The notes below the pieces were generated by a model. It was not told the origin of the DNA and did no database searches. It was given only the letters and a program-made list of their open reading frames with translations. The translations under genes were made by a program, and so were the position numbers. Shown here in pieces: positions 50,501 to 62,648 of a stretch of 64,000 nt of DNA (positions are counted from its first letter, which is position 1; every line of letters begins with the position of its first letter). This DNA is from Archilochus colubris (taxonomy: Eukaryota > Chordata > Aves > Apodiformes > Trochilidae). The DNA lies in the NCBI GenBank assembly GCA_023079485.1, contig CM041097.1, positions 15,737,658 through 15,801,657 on the forward strand, given 5' to 3'.

Positions 50501-52695
50501 GTCTCCCCAAATTGCTAAGAAGTCTTTTTTTTTCACCTCATGAGCCCAGGATTTCAGCTCCTCAGGCTGTTGTGCTTTGTTTGTAGCATCTCTTCAAAGC
50601 AGCAAAGGAGAGCAAAGATTTGCTGGTGTTCAGACATCTTTAGAAATCATTTGTTTTGCCCCAAGATCTCCTGCTGCAAATGGTTTCCTGCTCCAGTTTT
50701 GAGTTTGCCACCAGGTTGTGAACATCTGCCCAGAAGATGTCACACCAGGGTTAGATGCACAGGCTGGTCTTCATCTTTACACCAAATTCAGCATTTCTGT
50801 AGAAAGAAACTCCCAGCTTCCAGCTGAGGTCAGGGCTGGAGTTGGAGCTGCTGCTTCATCCCTCTCCCAGGCATCTTCATCCTCTGCTTCATCTCTCCTC
50901 ATCCTCTGCTCCCGGGGATTTCCATCTGCCCATTCCACCCTCTGCACTGCTGCTACGGATGTGTTGAAGTTCAGTCTCAGGTGTGTTTATTTAGATTAAG
51001 TCCAATTTTTTATTCTTGGCAGAATACAGAAGACAGCTGCCGAAACAAACTTCATTCCTGTTTACTCGAAAAACTCCACTCATCCAAACTCCCAGCTCCC
51101 TGTAGGAAAATAAAGGAAAACAGCCCTGTCCCCTTGGGCATCATTTTGTTCAGCTGCTGACAGGGGGTTTGTACAGGAGAGACTTTAATTCTCTCTGGTA
51201 AAGGCAGAGTGCCTGTCTTTGCACCCCGTGCATGCATGGCACAAGTGATGCTGTTTAAAGTCTCCTTGCAGCTCATAAAGTGAGTCTGGGCTGGAGCAAA
51301 CCAAGACTCTCCAGGTCATCACATTCTGACCCTGCATCTAAGAGTAAAAGTCTTCTGGTCATTTAAAGTTTACTCAGTTTTATAAGAAGAAAGATGCAGC
51401 AATAATGAAACATTTTACAGGCGTGTTGCGAGGGGATTTTTAAAACTGTAGATTAACAGTGCCAGGAAAATTACTAAGGAATTACTGTTTGTTTTTTTGT
51501 TTTCCCCCCATCTCTCTTGTTGCTTAATTGGGTTTGTAGAAGAATAGGATTCACAGGAACATAGGATGCTTTGGAGCATTGGAAGGAGGTGGAAACAGGG
51601 AGGAGGGGAACTCTTTGTTTCATCAGAGACTGATGGATTTGTACCTGAACAGAACCTGGCGTTAAAAATAATGTAATTAATTCAAAATTAGAGAAAAAGC
51701 ACCTGTCTGGACCAGCAAGGTTTGTCCTCCTGTTCCTTGGGGAGGGAAGAGCTGTGCACAGACCCAGAAGGTTGTGAGCCAGAACAGCAGCAAAGCTTTC
51801 CAGAGCCAGGGATTTGCTCTTCCCTGGACTATCTGGGTAGGCTGGGACCTCCTGGCTCTAACATTGCCACCTGGGGGGTGTTTGGCTCAAAAAGAAGGGG
51901 AGGGAAGAAAAATGTGAAGCTCAGCAGTGGTTAAACAGAGTTTTTCCAAAGAGCTGATTTCCACACACCTAACCAGCATGACTTGTTTTTTGGATGCCCA
52001 GTTGCCTTTTCTGAAAACAGCCTGAATGCAGATTTGTGGGAGATTAGGGAAGAGTTGTTGGGTGCCTGAAAATGCTGAGATGTGAAAAGAGTTGGAAGCT
52101 TTGCTTAGGGGCATTGGGAAGAGTGGGCTGTGGGTGAGGTGGAGGTATAGTGTAGCTTTCATCTATATGAAAAACAGCGTTTACTAAAATGATTTGACCA
52201 AAACGATTCTCGAAATGTGCCCAAACCATACCTCAGTTTTCATATTAACCACGGTGGGAAAATGATGTGGAGGTGGAGGAAGAGTGGGAGATGCCAGGAC
52301 TCTGACACTCACCTGCTTCCTCCATGTGAATCTCCCTAAAATTGGGGCTGAATTCCTCCAGGCCCCATGGGGCTGATACTGAAGTGAGGAGGAGGCAAAG
52401 CTGGGAGAGATGCAAGGCTGGTGGGGAAACTGCAGCTCTCCATCAGCAGCAAACACTCCCAAGTTTCCCCAAAAGGGACTTCGGTGTGAAAACTACAACA
52501 TAGAGCAAGTTGGTGAACATAAACAGGAGGGTGGATGATGCCCAAATCTGCAATGATGTGGTGGTGTGGGACAGGAGAAGAGCCCATGACTTTGTAAGGA
52601 AAAGCATTGGGATGCTGGTGGAAGCACAGGGAGAAAACAAAACAAAAACCCAACAATATAATTTCTATTTTAATAATCGAGGCTGGTTTAATTAA
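44541..52695. other. Long stretch between the two SLC16-type first exons
   Basis: About 8 kb of non-coding sequence. I looked for the roughly 144-nt second SLC16 coding exon and for the large (about 800-nt) central SLC16 exon on the plus strand and found neither; the large one would show as a long open frame. It holds a 33-bp tandem duplication at 48241-48304 and an AAT repeat near 45677. If the left exon is an alternative first exon, this is intron. Confidence 0.55.
48241..48304 (+). repeat. 33-bp tandem duplication
   Basis: The unit AAGTTAGCAGCTAAATTCTT followed by GATTCATCTTTAT is repeated once with one or two substitutions (48241-48273 and 48274-48304). Confidence 0.9.
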
Positions 52696-53045
52696 GGCTG
52701 AGTGCTGCTGCCTCCTGCAGCGCCCTGGCTTGGGCGGGGCGAGGAAAAATAAAAGGGGAAAAAATGGGAAAGCAGCGAGACTCAGAAACCCCGGAGGAGG
52801 TTCGGTCTCTGCCCCATCCTCCGGGGCGGGGTGAGCCGGGTCGGGCCGGACCCCTGGGGAGGTGCGGGCGGATCCCCCGGCTTCGTCCCCACCTCCAACC
52901 CCGCTTGGGCCGTCCCGGCGGGGGCTGAGCGGCCGCTCCCGCAGGTGGGTGCTGGGGGTGCGGGGTCCCACGCGTGTTCGGGGGCTGCAGCCCGGGGCTG
53001 CCGTGTGGAGAGGGTGGAGGGGAGGGTGTGGGAGGACGGGATGAG
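52696..53045 (+). promoter_or_regulatory. CpG-rich promoter for the right SLC16 exon
   Basis: A sharp local rise in GC and CpG in otherwise CpG-poor DNA. It has GGGCGGGGCG (Sp1-type) near 52733, an AAAATAAAAGG A/T box near 52746, and a sound donor CCGCAG followed by GTGGGT at 52945. A non-coding first exon of about 52780-52944 spliced to 53755 would fit. The 249-codon open frame on the opposite strand here is a product of the GC-rich composition. Confidence 0.6.
52780..52944 (+). other. Predicted non-coding first exon of the right SLC16 transcript
   Basis: Placed between the A/T box and the donor GCTCCCGCAG followed by GTGGGT at 52945. The start is approximate. It would join the acceptor at 53754 and form the 5' UTR upstream of the ATG at 53792. 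Confidence 0.35.
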
Positions 53046-53219
53046 GTAGGAGTGGGTGTGAGCAGCTGTTTCTGGTCTTACCCACCTCTATGGGACATTT
53101 ATGGCACCGGATTGCTCTCCCACCTGCCCAGTGCGGGTGCCAGGAGGCTAACTGTATATTAAATATAATATAGACTACATAGACGTTTATTTATGTGTTT
53201 CTATATTTATTTGGCTTTT

Positions 53220-53520
53220 TTATGCCTACCTAAAGGGTGGGTGCGAGTTTGGAGCCAAACTCTTCTTAGTAGTTCCCAGTGACAGGACAAGGGGCAACAG
53301 GCACAACGTGGAACATAGGAAGTTCCAGTTAAATAGAAGAAAACTTTGAGGGTGACAAAGCACTGGAACAGGCTGCCCTGGGAGGCTGTGGAGATACTCA
53401 AAACCTGCCTGGATGCAGTCCTGTGTATTGTGCTCTGGGTGATACTGGTTTAGTGGGAGAGTTGGAGTAGATGATCTCTAGAGATCCCTTCCAGTTCTGA
53501 CAATTTTCTGATTTTATATT
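53220..53520 (+). mobile_element. Older CR1 variant, 3' fragment
   Basis: It matches a different CR1 subfamily: GACAGGACAAGGGGCAACAG, GAGGGTGACAAAGCACTGGA, ACAGGCTGCCCTGGGAGGC, CTGCCTGGATGCAGTCCTGT and AGATGATCTCTAGAGATCCC. The tail is degraded (ACAATTTTCTGATTTTA). It is more diverged than the other copies and sits in the presumed 5' UTR intron of the right SLC16 exon. Confidence 0.85.
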
Positions 53521-53754
53521 ATCTCTTTATTGTGTTACATATTGTATTATAAATTTTATCATTTTATACATTGTATATAGCTAACTTTCTTTGCATTAAA
53601 TGTCAACTCACAGCAGCAGGGGTGGGGTACAGGATGAAAACCAAACAACTCTCTTGCAGCTGCCTTGGGGTGATGCTGTCTCTGCAGATGGAGGGGACCT
53701 AGGGGAGCAGCATCTCCAGCACTGACCTTGCCCCTTTGCACTTTTGTTTTTCAG

Positions 53755-54008
53755 GGTTTCCCAAGAAGCACTGGGCTGGCACAGCCTGGCCATGCCACCC
53801 CCCAGTAAGGTGGGGCAAGCCCCTGGCCCTCCAGATGGTGGCTGGGGTTGGGTGGTGCTCTTTGGTGCTTTTGTTTCTGTCGGCTTCGCCTACGCCTTTC
53901 CCAAAGGCCTGGCCGTCTTCTTCAAAGAAATCCAGGATTTCTTTGGCACCTCCTATAGTGAGATTGCCTGGGTCTCCTCGATCATGTTGGCCACGACCTA
54001 CGGTGCAG
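53755..54008 (+). CDS. SLC16-type monocarboxylate transporter, first coding exon, right copy
   Basis: The acceptor is GCACTTTTGTTTTTCAG and the donor GGTGCAG followed by GTGAGT at 54009. The start is ATG at 53792 (GGCCATGC). The coding part is 217 nt, 72 codons plus one base, the same length and phase as the left copy. The peptide reads [22 protein letters not shown], then [20 protein letters not shown] and [19 protein letters not shown]. The SLC16 signature, aspartate 15 and lysine 38 are all kept. Of 72 positions, 41 agree with the left copy. SLC16 proteins carry lactate, pyruvate, ketone bodies or related solutes across the plasma membrane, the MCT1-4 group with protons. The later exons are presumably beyond the right edge, so the exact member cannot be named. 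Confidence 0.88.
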
Positions 54009-56274
54009 GTGAGTAAACCTGCACCAGCCCTCGTGGTGTGTTGGGAAAGCTGAAATAAATCAGAAATTTTGGCTCTGGGCCAGCACACAGGAGCACCCTC
54101 AATGTCCATCTGCAAGGGCACTGTCAACAGACTGATTGTCTGACTGGGTTTCCAGTGGCTTTTAGGGAAACAAGTCATAGGCATAGCCTCAAGGGGTTAA
54201 GAAGCAGATTTTTTGGGAGGTAAATTTGTGTTGGGGTTTTTGATCAGGTGTTCCCTGTTTAGTGAGTGCAGGTGTCTTTTGACCCATCTGGATGTCTTTG
54301 TACAAGGGACTCCAAATGCCTTTGAAGAAGTGGTCTGTGACTACTTTGGTGCTAACATCCCCTTTATTCCCATCTGGATTTGGAGCACCTTTGTTGCTTT
54401 TCCAAACAGGGCTCGTTCCACTAATCTGGCTACTGTGTGATGCAGAATCCTTTATAAAGGGGTTCAGCACCTTCTCTGCCCAGAGGCTGAGCTGCACGGG
54501 TTGTCCCATTGCTGCATCCCCTTCCTGGTGATGCTGCCATCCACCAGCTGCACTGGGGGATTTCTCTGACACCACAAACAAACCATGACCGTGGCTCTGT
54601 CATATGGCACCTCTGTTCCCCCAAAACTGCCAGATCCAGCCCTGCTCCTTGTATCCAGGTGGCAAGGGGACAAGTGAGCTGTTCTGAAGGGCATCCTCCT
54701 GCCTTGCTGTGACACAAGTCAATAACTTTGCACCTGAGAGGTGGGGAAGTAGCAGCATGGCCCAGACCTGGAATGTTGCTGAAGGTGGGAGTGGTGGTCC
54801 CTGACCCCAAAAATCAGAAGATTATCATGGAAAGCTTTCCATGAGCATCAGTAAAAAAGTCCTGAGAAGAGGCTGGTATGAAATAGCTGGGTCTGGGTTT
54901 CAGCCAAAGGTGAGTGTGGAGTAGAGCAATAAATGGAGTAGCTGCTTGTTTATTGTGGCAGCTTATAATTACAGCAATGAAATAAAAGAGTCAATAACTC
55001 CTATCAGTTGCAAAGCAGTGTGTATAACTTTGCTCTTTTATTTTGTGTTATTTTGATAATGCTTTCATGACTTAATGAAAAACTCTTGAGGTGCCTTTGA
55101 TTAAATCTGTGAAGGGAGGTAGACAGGAACTGTGCTCTGTAGTTTCAGGAAAGATCATCAATATTTATTTTGGCTATTAAAGCAATTCTGAAAATATTCT
55201 TTGTTTTTAAAAAGGGATTTTTGTTTTCCTTAATAATGCACTGCAGTGTTTTTTGGAGAGCCCAGCTGGTAATGAAAGTAAAGGTGCTTTGTAAAAGTTC
55301 ATGAAGTGGAAGCAACGCTTGAATCAGAGCCCATTGTAATCTGCCTGGTTGTAACCTACTGCAAAGGCTTGGTCCCATGGGGAGTAGCTTTGCAAGGCCT
55401 GAGTTCCTATTTAAGAACCCACAAAGGGACCACTTTTTAGGGCAAAGCACAAGCAGTGGTTTAGAAATCCTCCTCTTAAGCCAGTGCCATTATCCCCTTG
55501 GCCTCCCTGATGGGATGCTGAGCCTGAGCCCTGGGGAGTGCTGCAGCTCTGGGGTAGATTTCCACTGGGTCTTGTTATGAAATGTAGAGAAAAGGACTTT
55601 TTTTCTCAGCCCCAGCAGTAGAAATAAGCAGTCTGCAGTGAAAAGGAAACAGTTGGGCTCTGTATAGGCTGAATGGGAGCAAGTGGCTTGCTGTGGGGGA
55701 GAGAGACACTGCTGGAGTGGGACAGGCTAAAGGGATGCTACTTAAATGCTGTCTTAAAGGGCTGGGGTAACCTGTCTCCGAAGCTGTCAGGTTGAGAAAA
55801 AAAGGAAAAGTAGGCAGTCAGTGTCTTTCAGTTGTCCTCAGTTGTCTAGGAAGCTGTATGGTTTGGAAATCAAAGAGAAATGGCTAACGGGTTGTACCAA
55901 AATTATGTGAGTGAGTGGAGGCTGCTGTGAGTTGCATGGTCTGGTACTAAAATTAACACATGAGTTGTTGGGAAGGCTGTGGTTGGGGTTTTAGTATAGA
56001 TGAGTGTGCTAAGTGTGTCCTGTGGAGAGCAGGGACCAGTGATGTCCCTGATGTTTCTCTCTGGCTTCCCAGTAGCTCAGTACAGTGCAAGTGCTGGTTC
56101 TGCCATTGTGCTCAGTCCTGGGCAGATGTCAGCTGGGTCACAAAGCACTGTGTTGCTGATCTTATGTCTTTAACCACCATCATCCATTAGGAAGCAGTGG
56201 GAAATCCTGCTCCACCGTGGGATGGGCAAAGACCTTGAAGGAGCAGCCCCCCAGAAGCAATGTTCCTCCTGAAG

Positions 56275-56289
56275 GCTGCCACCTGCTGA
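56275..56289 (-). promoter_or_regulatory. CTCF-like motif (minus orientation)
   Basis: GCTGCCACCTGCTGA matches RSYGCCNYCTNNTGN, the reverse complement of the CTCF core. Sequence match only. Confidence 0.3.
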
Positions 56290-58882
56290 AGCCACATCCC
56301 ATCACCTGTCCCATAACACTGCAATAAATGCACCAAAAGGAGCTACTTGTAGACTGGGGGCTCCCTGGCTGCCTCTGTGGGTTGTTGCCAGCTCTGCTTC
56401 ATCTCCCAGTATCAACTTCCAGTATCCCTCTGGTATGGGAGAGATTCATGCCTGACCATGACTGAGTGAGGAACCAATTCTGCAGATTAACCCTGCACCA
56501 GCAAGTGCCTGAAGTTGCTCCCAGGGTGTAGAGGGGGAGCTGGAGCTTCTTGGGGTGCTGGAGCATCCTGCTGGCTGATGAGCTGGTGCTGAGATGCTGA
56601 TCACCTTTCCCTACTCCTCTGTGCAGGCTTTCTAAGCCACTTCCTTCTCTTTCTCTCCAGGTGCTGAAGCCAGTGCCACGTGCTTGGCACTTGGGATGTT
56701 GGTAGAGGACTTTTATCCCAATGAATTGAACATCTCCTGCCTTTTGCAAGGAGCTTTAACTTTACCCTCCCCAATGCCATTATAGGGTAATGTGGAGGAT
56801 GATATAAGTGGGTGCTGCTAATTGCAGGAGGTTGTAGCTTTGCACCTTCCCACTTACCTTGCATTTGCTCAGTTCTGTCCAGTTAAAAGTCTTCTTCCCC
56901 CTCTGCTCTGCTTTTGAGTGAGATTTATGCTCGTTTGCTCATCCCTCTCCCTGCAGCAATCCAGGCTGAGGCTCTGGGTCTCAGAGTGGCTGCAAACAGG
57001 GCTGTGGGGGCAGTTTGCAGAACATGGATCAAATGAAACCCACATGCCCAGGAGTGCATTTAGCACATCTAATTTGATTGACTGGGCATTTAATGCCAGA
57101 GCAGGTTTGACTTCTGAGCAACATCAGTGATTTGGAAATTCTCATTAAAGAAACAGGGCAGTGGTTGCTGTGAGCTGCCAGAGTTGTGCTCTGTGGCAGT
57201 GGCTGTTGGGATGGACATGTGGTAAGGCTTGGGTTACTCTGCTGAAAAGAAAGGAAATAATTTAACACTGGATCTCTGCTAATCTTTTCTGAAAAAAAAA
57301 AATTATTAAAAATTCCTAAAAATGCCATAGTAAGCTTTCAACAAAGTCCTGAGTAGCTGGCAGAGTTACTAAACCAGATAGTTAATGCTATATTCCCTTC
57401 CTTTCCCAAACCAGCAGAAATGTCCCAGCCTGTCTGGAGGTAAAGGGAAGGGTTGGAGGAACCACCAACCACCTCCTCCACAGTCCCTGTGTCCTTGAGG
57501 ATGGAGGGACCAAGGATTCTGCTGCTGTCAGATATGAACATCACAGTCCTGAGAGGAAACCCCCCAACTTTCTTCATCCTCCCCCTGCTCCAGCAGCAGT
57601 AGATGGCCATGATTTGGAAGGTGTCCAAGCAGATCAAAAGCTTTCCTCAAAGGCACCCAGGCTCTGCTGTTTGCTCAGCTGGCTTCAGGGACAGGCTGTG
57701 GCTGTGCTGTCCCCTCCCTGGTGTTGACCATGTCTCTGGGTTGTGCCTCAGGGCAGCAAGGGTGGCATCTGAGCATGGGGATGTCCCTGACCCTGCTCAG
57801 CTCCCTCTGTCCCCAGGAGCTCAGGGTGGGAGCAGAGGGGTCTCAGTGACAACAGCTTTTGTTTGCAGACAACCTCAGGAGGCAGCCCCTCATTTCCTTG
57901 GCACGCTCACTGGTGCAAGGATTTGGGGTTTTTTAGCTGGCTTTGCAACAGAGCTTATGTTTGCATTTTGTAAATAATGCAGATGCAGGGTGTTTTCTGA
58001 TGGTGCTCACAGGGATTAACCCTGCTCTCCATGGAGTAGCTTGGTTGACTTCGACAGCATGGACACAGGTTTACAGTGACCACCTGAGGCTTTGGCTTGC
58101 AAGCACCAGAACACTTCCAGTTTCTCAGACAAAGACTGAAAAATCAGCAGCCAACACTGTTTCTCCCCTTCACTTTTTGCTTAATTCCCCATGGAAGCCG
58201 TTTTACACCAACCGAGGCTCTGGCAATATATATTGCAGAAGTTTTAATGTGTCTTATCCCCCAGTTTCTTAATCTGAACTAGGTTGCAGAAAACAATTCT
58301 GTCACTATAATACAAGTAGTAAAACAGATTAGTGTGCAATAAAGTGGATAGCCTGGACTTTATGATAGGGTACTTGTAGTCCTTGCCAGGCTTCATGTTC
58401 AGCAATTTCACGTTTCGAGTTGTGGAGGGCAAAGTGGGAGTGAGGAGCATGAGGAAACATTGCTTTTCTCTGGCCAAAAGCTGCAGGGTGAAGCCCTGTC
58501 AATCTGATAAAGAAGGATTTCTGTTTTGCAATGTTTCTACTTTGTTTTTTTTCCTTGTCCTGGGCAAAGAACTCATTCTTTACCTCAAATGAGAATAGTA
58601 TTACAGAGCAGAGTCATTGCTTGTTGTTAAGAATCAGGATTAAGGACAAGAGGAGATGCCACCATCCTTTTCCAGCTGCACCTGAGCTCCCAGGTGTCCC
58701 ACTCTGGGATTGATGGGGATACTGAAGACTGCCAGAATTTGGAGCATCTCAGGACTCTCATGGTGCTGCTGCCTGCCCCTGGCAGTGTTTCCTTCTGCAA
58801 ACTGCATCCTTGGGCTACAGGAGACCAAATATCCCAGGGTTCTGCAGGGTCTGCAGGAATGAGGTTCATTCCTCATTCCTTG

Positions 58883-58905
58883 TTCCTGAATGTTCCTGAA
58901 CATTC
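58883..58905. promoter_or_regulatory. Perfect five-unit heat-shock element
   Basis: The sequence reads TTC-ct-GAA-tg-TTC-ct-GAA-ca-TTC, five alternating nGAAn units with exact 5-base spacing. HSF1 trimers bind three or more such units. It arises partly from a 10-base tandem duplication (TGTTCCTGAA at 58881-58890 and 58891-58900). It lies about 5 kb downstream of the right SLC16 first exon, so it could serve as an intronic enhancer of that gene. Function is inferred. Confidence 0.6.
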
Positions 58906-61900
58906 ATTGTTCAGGGGGACAATCTTAAATGAAACAGTTGCAAAACCAAAAGCTTTTGGCCTTCTCACCTCCTGACTTGGGCCATGTGCCTGCAGTGTGT
59001 TCACTGAGCTGAGCTGCCCTTTTCCCATTTTTAAGGGTGACAGATTTGAAGCAAGGCCACAGGTGAGACCCCAGAGATAAGCAGGAGGCAGTTGGGCTCC
59101 CAGGAAAGTAAAGATAAGCAATATTGATTTGCTGGTAATTTAGTTACCCTGTTCAGCATCGGGGGGAGCAGCCAAATATTCTAAAAATAAGAGATCCTGG
59201 CTATCCTTGATAGCAGCAATATTCTTGTAGCTGGTATGAGCTCCTTTAGTGCTATAATAGATGTAAGGATCATAGGAAGAAATAATGTCTGTGATTATGG
59301 CCAATAATTAAGATTTTAAACAATGATTTGCCTGTCTGGCATCTGTGCCAGAATGGAGAGAATAATTTAGTGCCTAGGATGATATCTGCATTTTCAGGTT
59401 TTTTTGCATGGTGTCTGTGTGGGCAAAATGCTCCTTTCATCATTGTACTGAGACAACAGAAGTCACCTAAGGAAGGGAACCTGATACAAAATCATATCAG
59501 CTGATAAGCTTGAATAGCTGGGTCTGGAGCAAGGAACTTCTGACCTTTGGGTTTTTTTTCCTTCTCATTTTGAAAAATCTCACCCAGTCCTTTTCAATTT
59601 CTGTGCAGCTACGTCCTGTGCAGGTTTGTGTAATTTGTAGATGTATGTGCTGCTTCTGTTGTCCCTTAATATGTAAAAACCCAAGTTACATCAGGCCCAT
59701 ACGTTGATTTTATTCAGTATTTACTGCAGTGGAATCTTGGTCTCAGTCTCACTATTTGCTGCTTTTACATCCCCAACATAACCTCCAGGGTGTTGTTCTT
59801 CCACATCCCAATTTCTACTAAAATTAGGGACTCACCTTCTGTCTGTATTCCAAGACAGCTGCAGAGAGCTGGTCTCTGCAAAGACCAGAGAGTTTCTGAA
59901 GTAAAAGCTTTATGCTGAAGCCAGCCAGTGTTTACTCTTCTTGTTATTTATTATTCATTGTTTTGTAATTGGATAAAATGTCTGAAGATTTAATTCTAGA
60001 GAAACACTGCAACTGAGCCTTTCCTCCAAAGAAAGTTTCTCCCAGAGCTTGTAACTGCTTAATAGAGCATCTGCTAAAACAGCAAGGAGGAGATTGGGAA
60101 GTTGAAAGTCAACCATTGACCTTGAGCATTTAATCCAAAATTTTATAGCTGTATTTTATTACACTGCTAGCATGATAAATTGCAGTGACAGGTTTAGAAA
60201 GCACCTCACAACATGCAGTGGCAGAAAGCTATATTAATAATGAGTTTGATTCTGCAGTTTTTAACTTAATCAAAACTGCCAATGTTCTCTCCTGGTCTGG
60301 CCCAAACTTCATCAAAACCTTCTCTACCTCCAGAAGGCCTTACCCAGGGCTCTCCACCCATCCCAACTGCTTGCAAGTAGTTATGAAGCACCACAGCCCT
60401 AAAATGGGGAAACTGAGGCATAGGAAGGGAGGTGTGGGCTTTGGGTTTTTTTCAGACAAGCAGCAAGTGGGTAACAGAGCCCAGGCCAGGCCTCAGGAGG
60501 TGCAAATTCCCTGTGAGCCAGTTTTGGCTCAGACATTGCCTGATGGACCACAAGCACTGGAGCTGGACAAGCCTTGACTGGTGGAGGCTTTACCATGTTG
60601 CCTGCTAAAAGTTGGTGATGGGGCTGCCTGGCAGAATTGTGTCTTGTGCTTTGCCCAGGATTTTGCAGTGGATTTTCTCTGTGGATTCCTCAGGGGGAGG
60701 GTGCTGCCTGTTTGGAGCATCCTTCACAGTTGTGTCCCAATTAAAAAATAATCTCCCCGAGGCTCAAGTCCTTTTTGCAGGGGTTGCTCTCATGGGGTTG
60801 CTGCTCTTTCCATCCCCAAGGAGTGTTCTGCATGGACTGAGGACTTTTCTTGTCTTTTAAGAAACCCAGAGCCTCAAACCTGTGAGTTGCCACCCAAGTG
60901 GCCTCAGTTCTGAAAAGCAAAGGGGTGTTCTGTGTGCGTTGTGCTCAGGTGGCTGCACCCTGAGCTTCCCATCCTCTTCTAGAACTTGGGCTCAGCAGAG
61001 AAATAAAAGAGTCAGTGCCTGGGCAGGGTTTGTTTTTGGAGAGAAAGCTCAGTGCCTCTGGGTCCTGTGTTGTGTCTGGCCAGCCTGTGAGATGCCTCAG
61101 TTACCTGAGGGTACCTGAACCAGCATCAGCCCCTCCTGAGCAGCCCTGGGTGTTGAGCAAGGGCTATGGGAGAGGAGAGGGGGATGTTTGCAGTGCTGGA
61201 TCATGCTGCTTGCTCTGTCTTACTCTACAGCCTTGATAAAGCAAAACTTCTCCAGCAGGGCTTTTTTTAGACATGTGCTTTTCCACCCTGATATTTTGCA
61301 TAAGCTGAAATATCTCTGTTTATCCACAGTGGGTATCCACATCCTGACATTGTGGCCCAAGCCTGGGCATGTTCTCTGTGTGTACCTGCAGCTCAGCATC
61401 CGAGTGCTGGGCTGGCATCACATCTTTTGCTGATCCTCAGCACCTCTTGGAGTGCCACCAAGAGTCCAGAACCTTCCCTGTGACATTGAAACCAAATCTT
61501 CCCAGGCTGGGGCAATCCCTGGGGTAGCAGCACCATTACCATCATGGATTTTGTTAAGAAAGCCAGGTGAGGAATGATTTGATTTCTGTAATGGATGGTT
61601 CTGCAGATTCATATACTTTTCCTGACTCTTGGAGAGCACTCAAGCCCTGCAAGGTCACCATGTATGTGCTTATATTTTTTATTTTTTTAAATAGCCCTGT
61701 TCTACTTAAGAGCGATAATAGCACTATAGGTTCAGGTGAAATATTTCTGTGTTCCTGGACGTGGTCACAAAGCTTTATCATTTTGTCCTTCGTTGGAGCC
61801 TGCAAGGTCACCAGGCAGCAGTAATAGAGATGTGATAGACTTAATAAAACCCAAGATTAATAAGAACTAGGAAGAAAAAGCAAAGAGTTTTGGGTGGAGG

Positions 61901-62603
61901 TTGTTAATGCTCAGCAGACAAGTGTCAAGCCCAGGAGTAAGTTATAATCCATTCCCTGGGTGAAGATCTAACAGAGGAAACCTTCTTCCCCTGGTCAGAA
62001 CCCCAAGTGCTTGTGTGCTGCTATAATGAGGGCTTTGGTGCCAACTTGTCCTGCAGCTTTTCTGCCCCTGGATGGCTCCCCAGCACAACTGGTCTCTTGG
62101 TCAAATTATTTAGGGCTTCCAGGAGGTGGATAAAGCCCTTTGGAGAGCATGGTCAGCTTGTTAAGATGGGCTACAGATCTGTGGCTGGGGTTCAGATGAC
62201 AGAAAGGATTAAAGTCAGGGGTCCTGGCCAAGTGAAAGGTTAGCTGCAAAAAATTCTGGGAAAGAAATTAAAAAAAATTGTGACGTGGTGACCTTCTGAA
62301 GATCAGGGGCTGTGATCTGCTGTGTGGGTGAGAACCAAACCAGCAGCGTGCTCAGCACCTGCAATGTCATCCCCTTGCAGGGCCACTTGTTTAATTGCTC
62401 AAATGCAAAGTGACACGAAGGACCTTGGCTCCAGCCCCAATTTTGGAGCTGTTGGCCTGTGGCTGCTCCGTGTGCCGCAGGAGCAGGTCGTGTCAGCTGT
62501 GTAATCTGGGAGCTGAAATGCTGGAGCACTGATCAGATAAGATGGTTGGATAAGGATGAGGACACTTTGTCTTTCTGAAGCTTGGGCCTTGTCTACTTTG
62601 TTC

Positions 62604-62648
62604 TTTTTATTATTTTTTTTTCTTTCTTTTTTTTTTTTTCTTTTTTTC
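62604..62648 (+). repeat. T-rich pyrimidine tract
   Basis: About 45 bases of T with scattered C and A, followed by CATGTTTTTATACCAG. It looks acceptor-like, but the phase needed for an SLC16 exon meets a stop within about ten codons. Confidence 0.75.

Noticed and set aside
52336..53085. 249-codon open frame on the minus strand
   Set aside because: It lies over the CpG-rich promoter of the right SLC16 exon, is proline- and serine-rich at its start, has no family resemblance and runs into ordinary intergenic DNA. GC-rich sequence often lacks stops.
53736..54053. 105-codon plus-strand frame over the right SLC16 exon
   Set aside because: It is in a different frame from the SLC16 coding sequence, crosses both splice sites and has no transporter features.
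56660..56785. Possible second SLC16 coding exon after CTCTCCAG
   Set aside because: The phase is right and the frame stays open for about 40 codons, but the sequence has none of the expected helix 2-3 features and ends in a stop without a donor.
57603..57977. 124-codon plus-strand frame with good coding look
   Set aside because: No recognisable family, no matching acceptor phase for SLC16, and the other frames are nearly as open.
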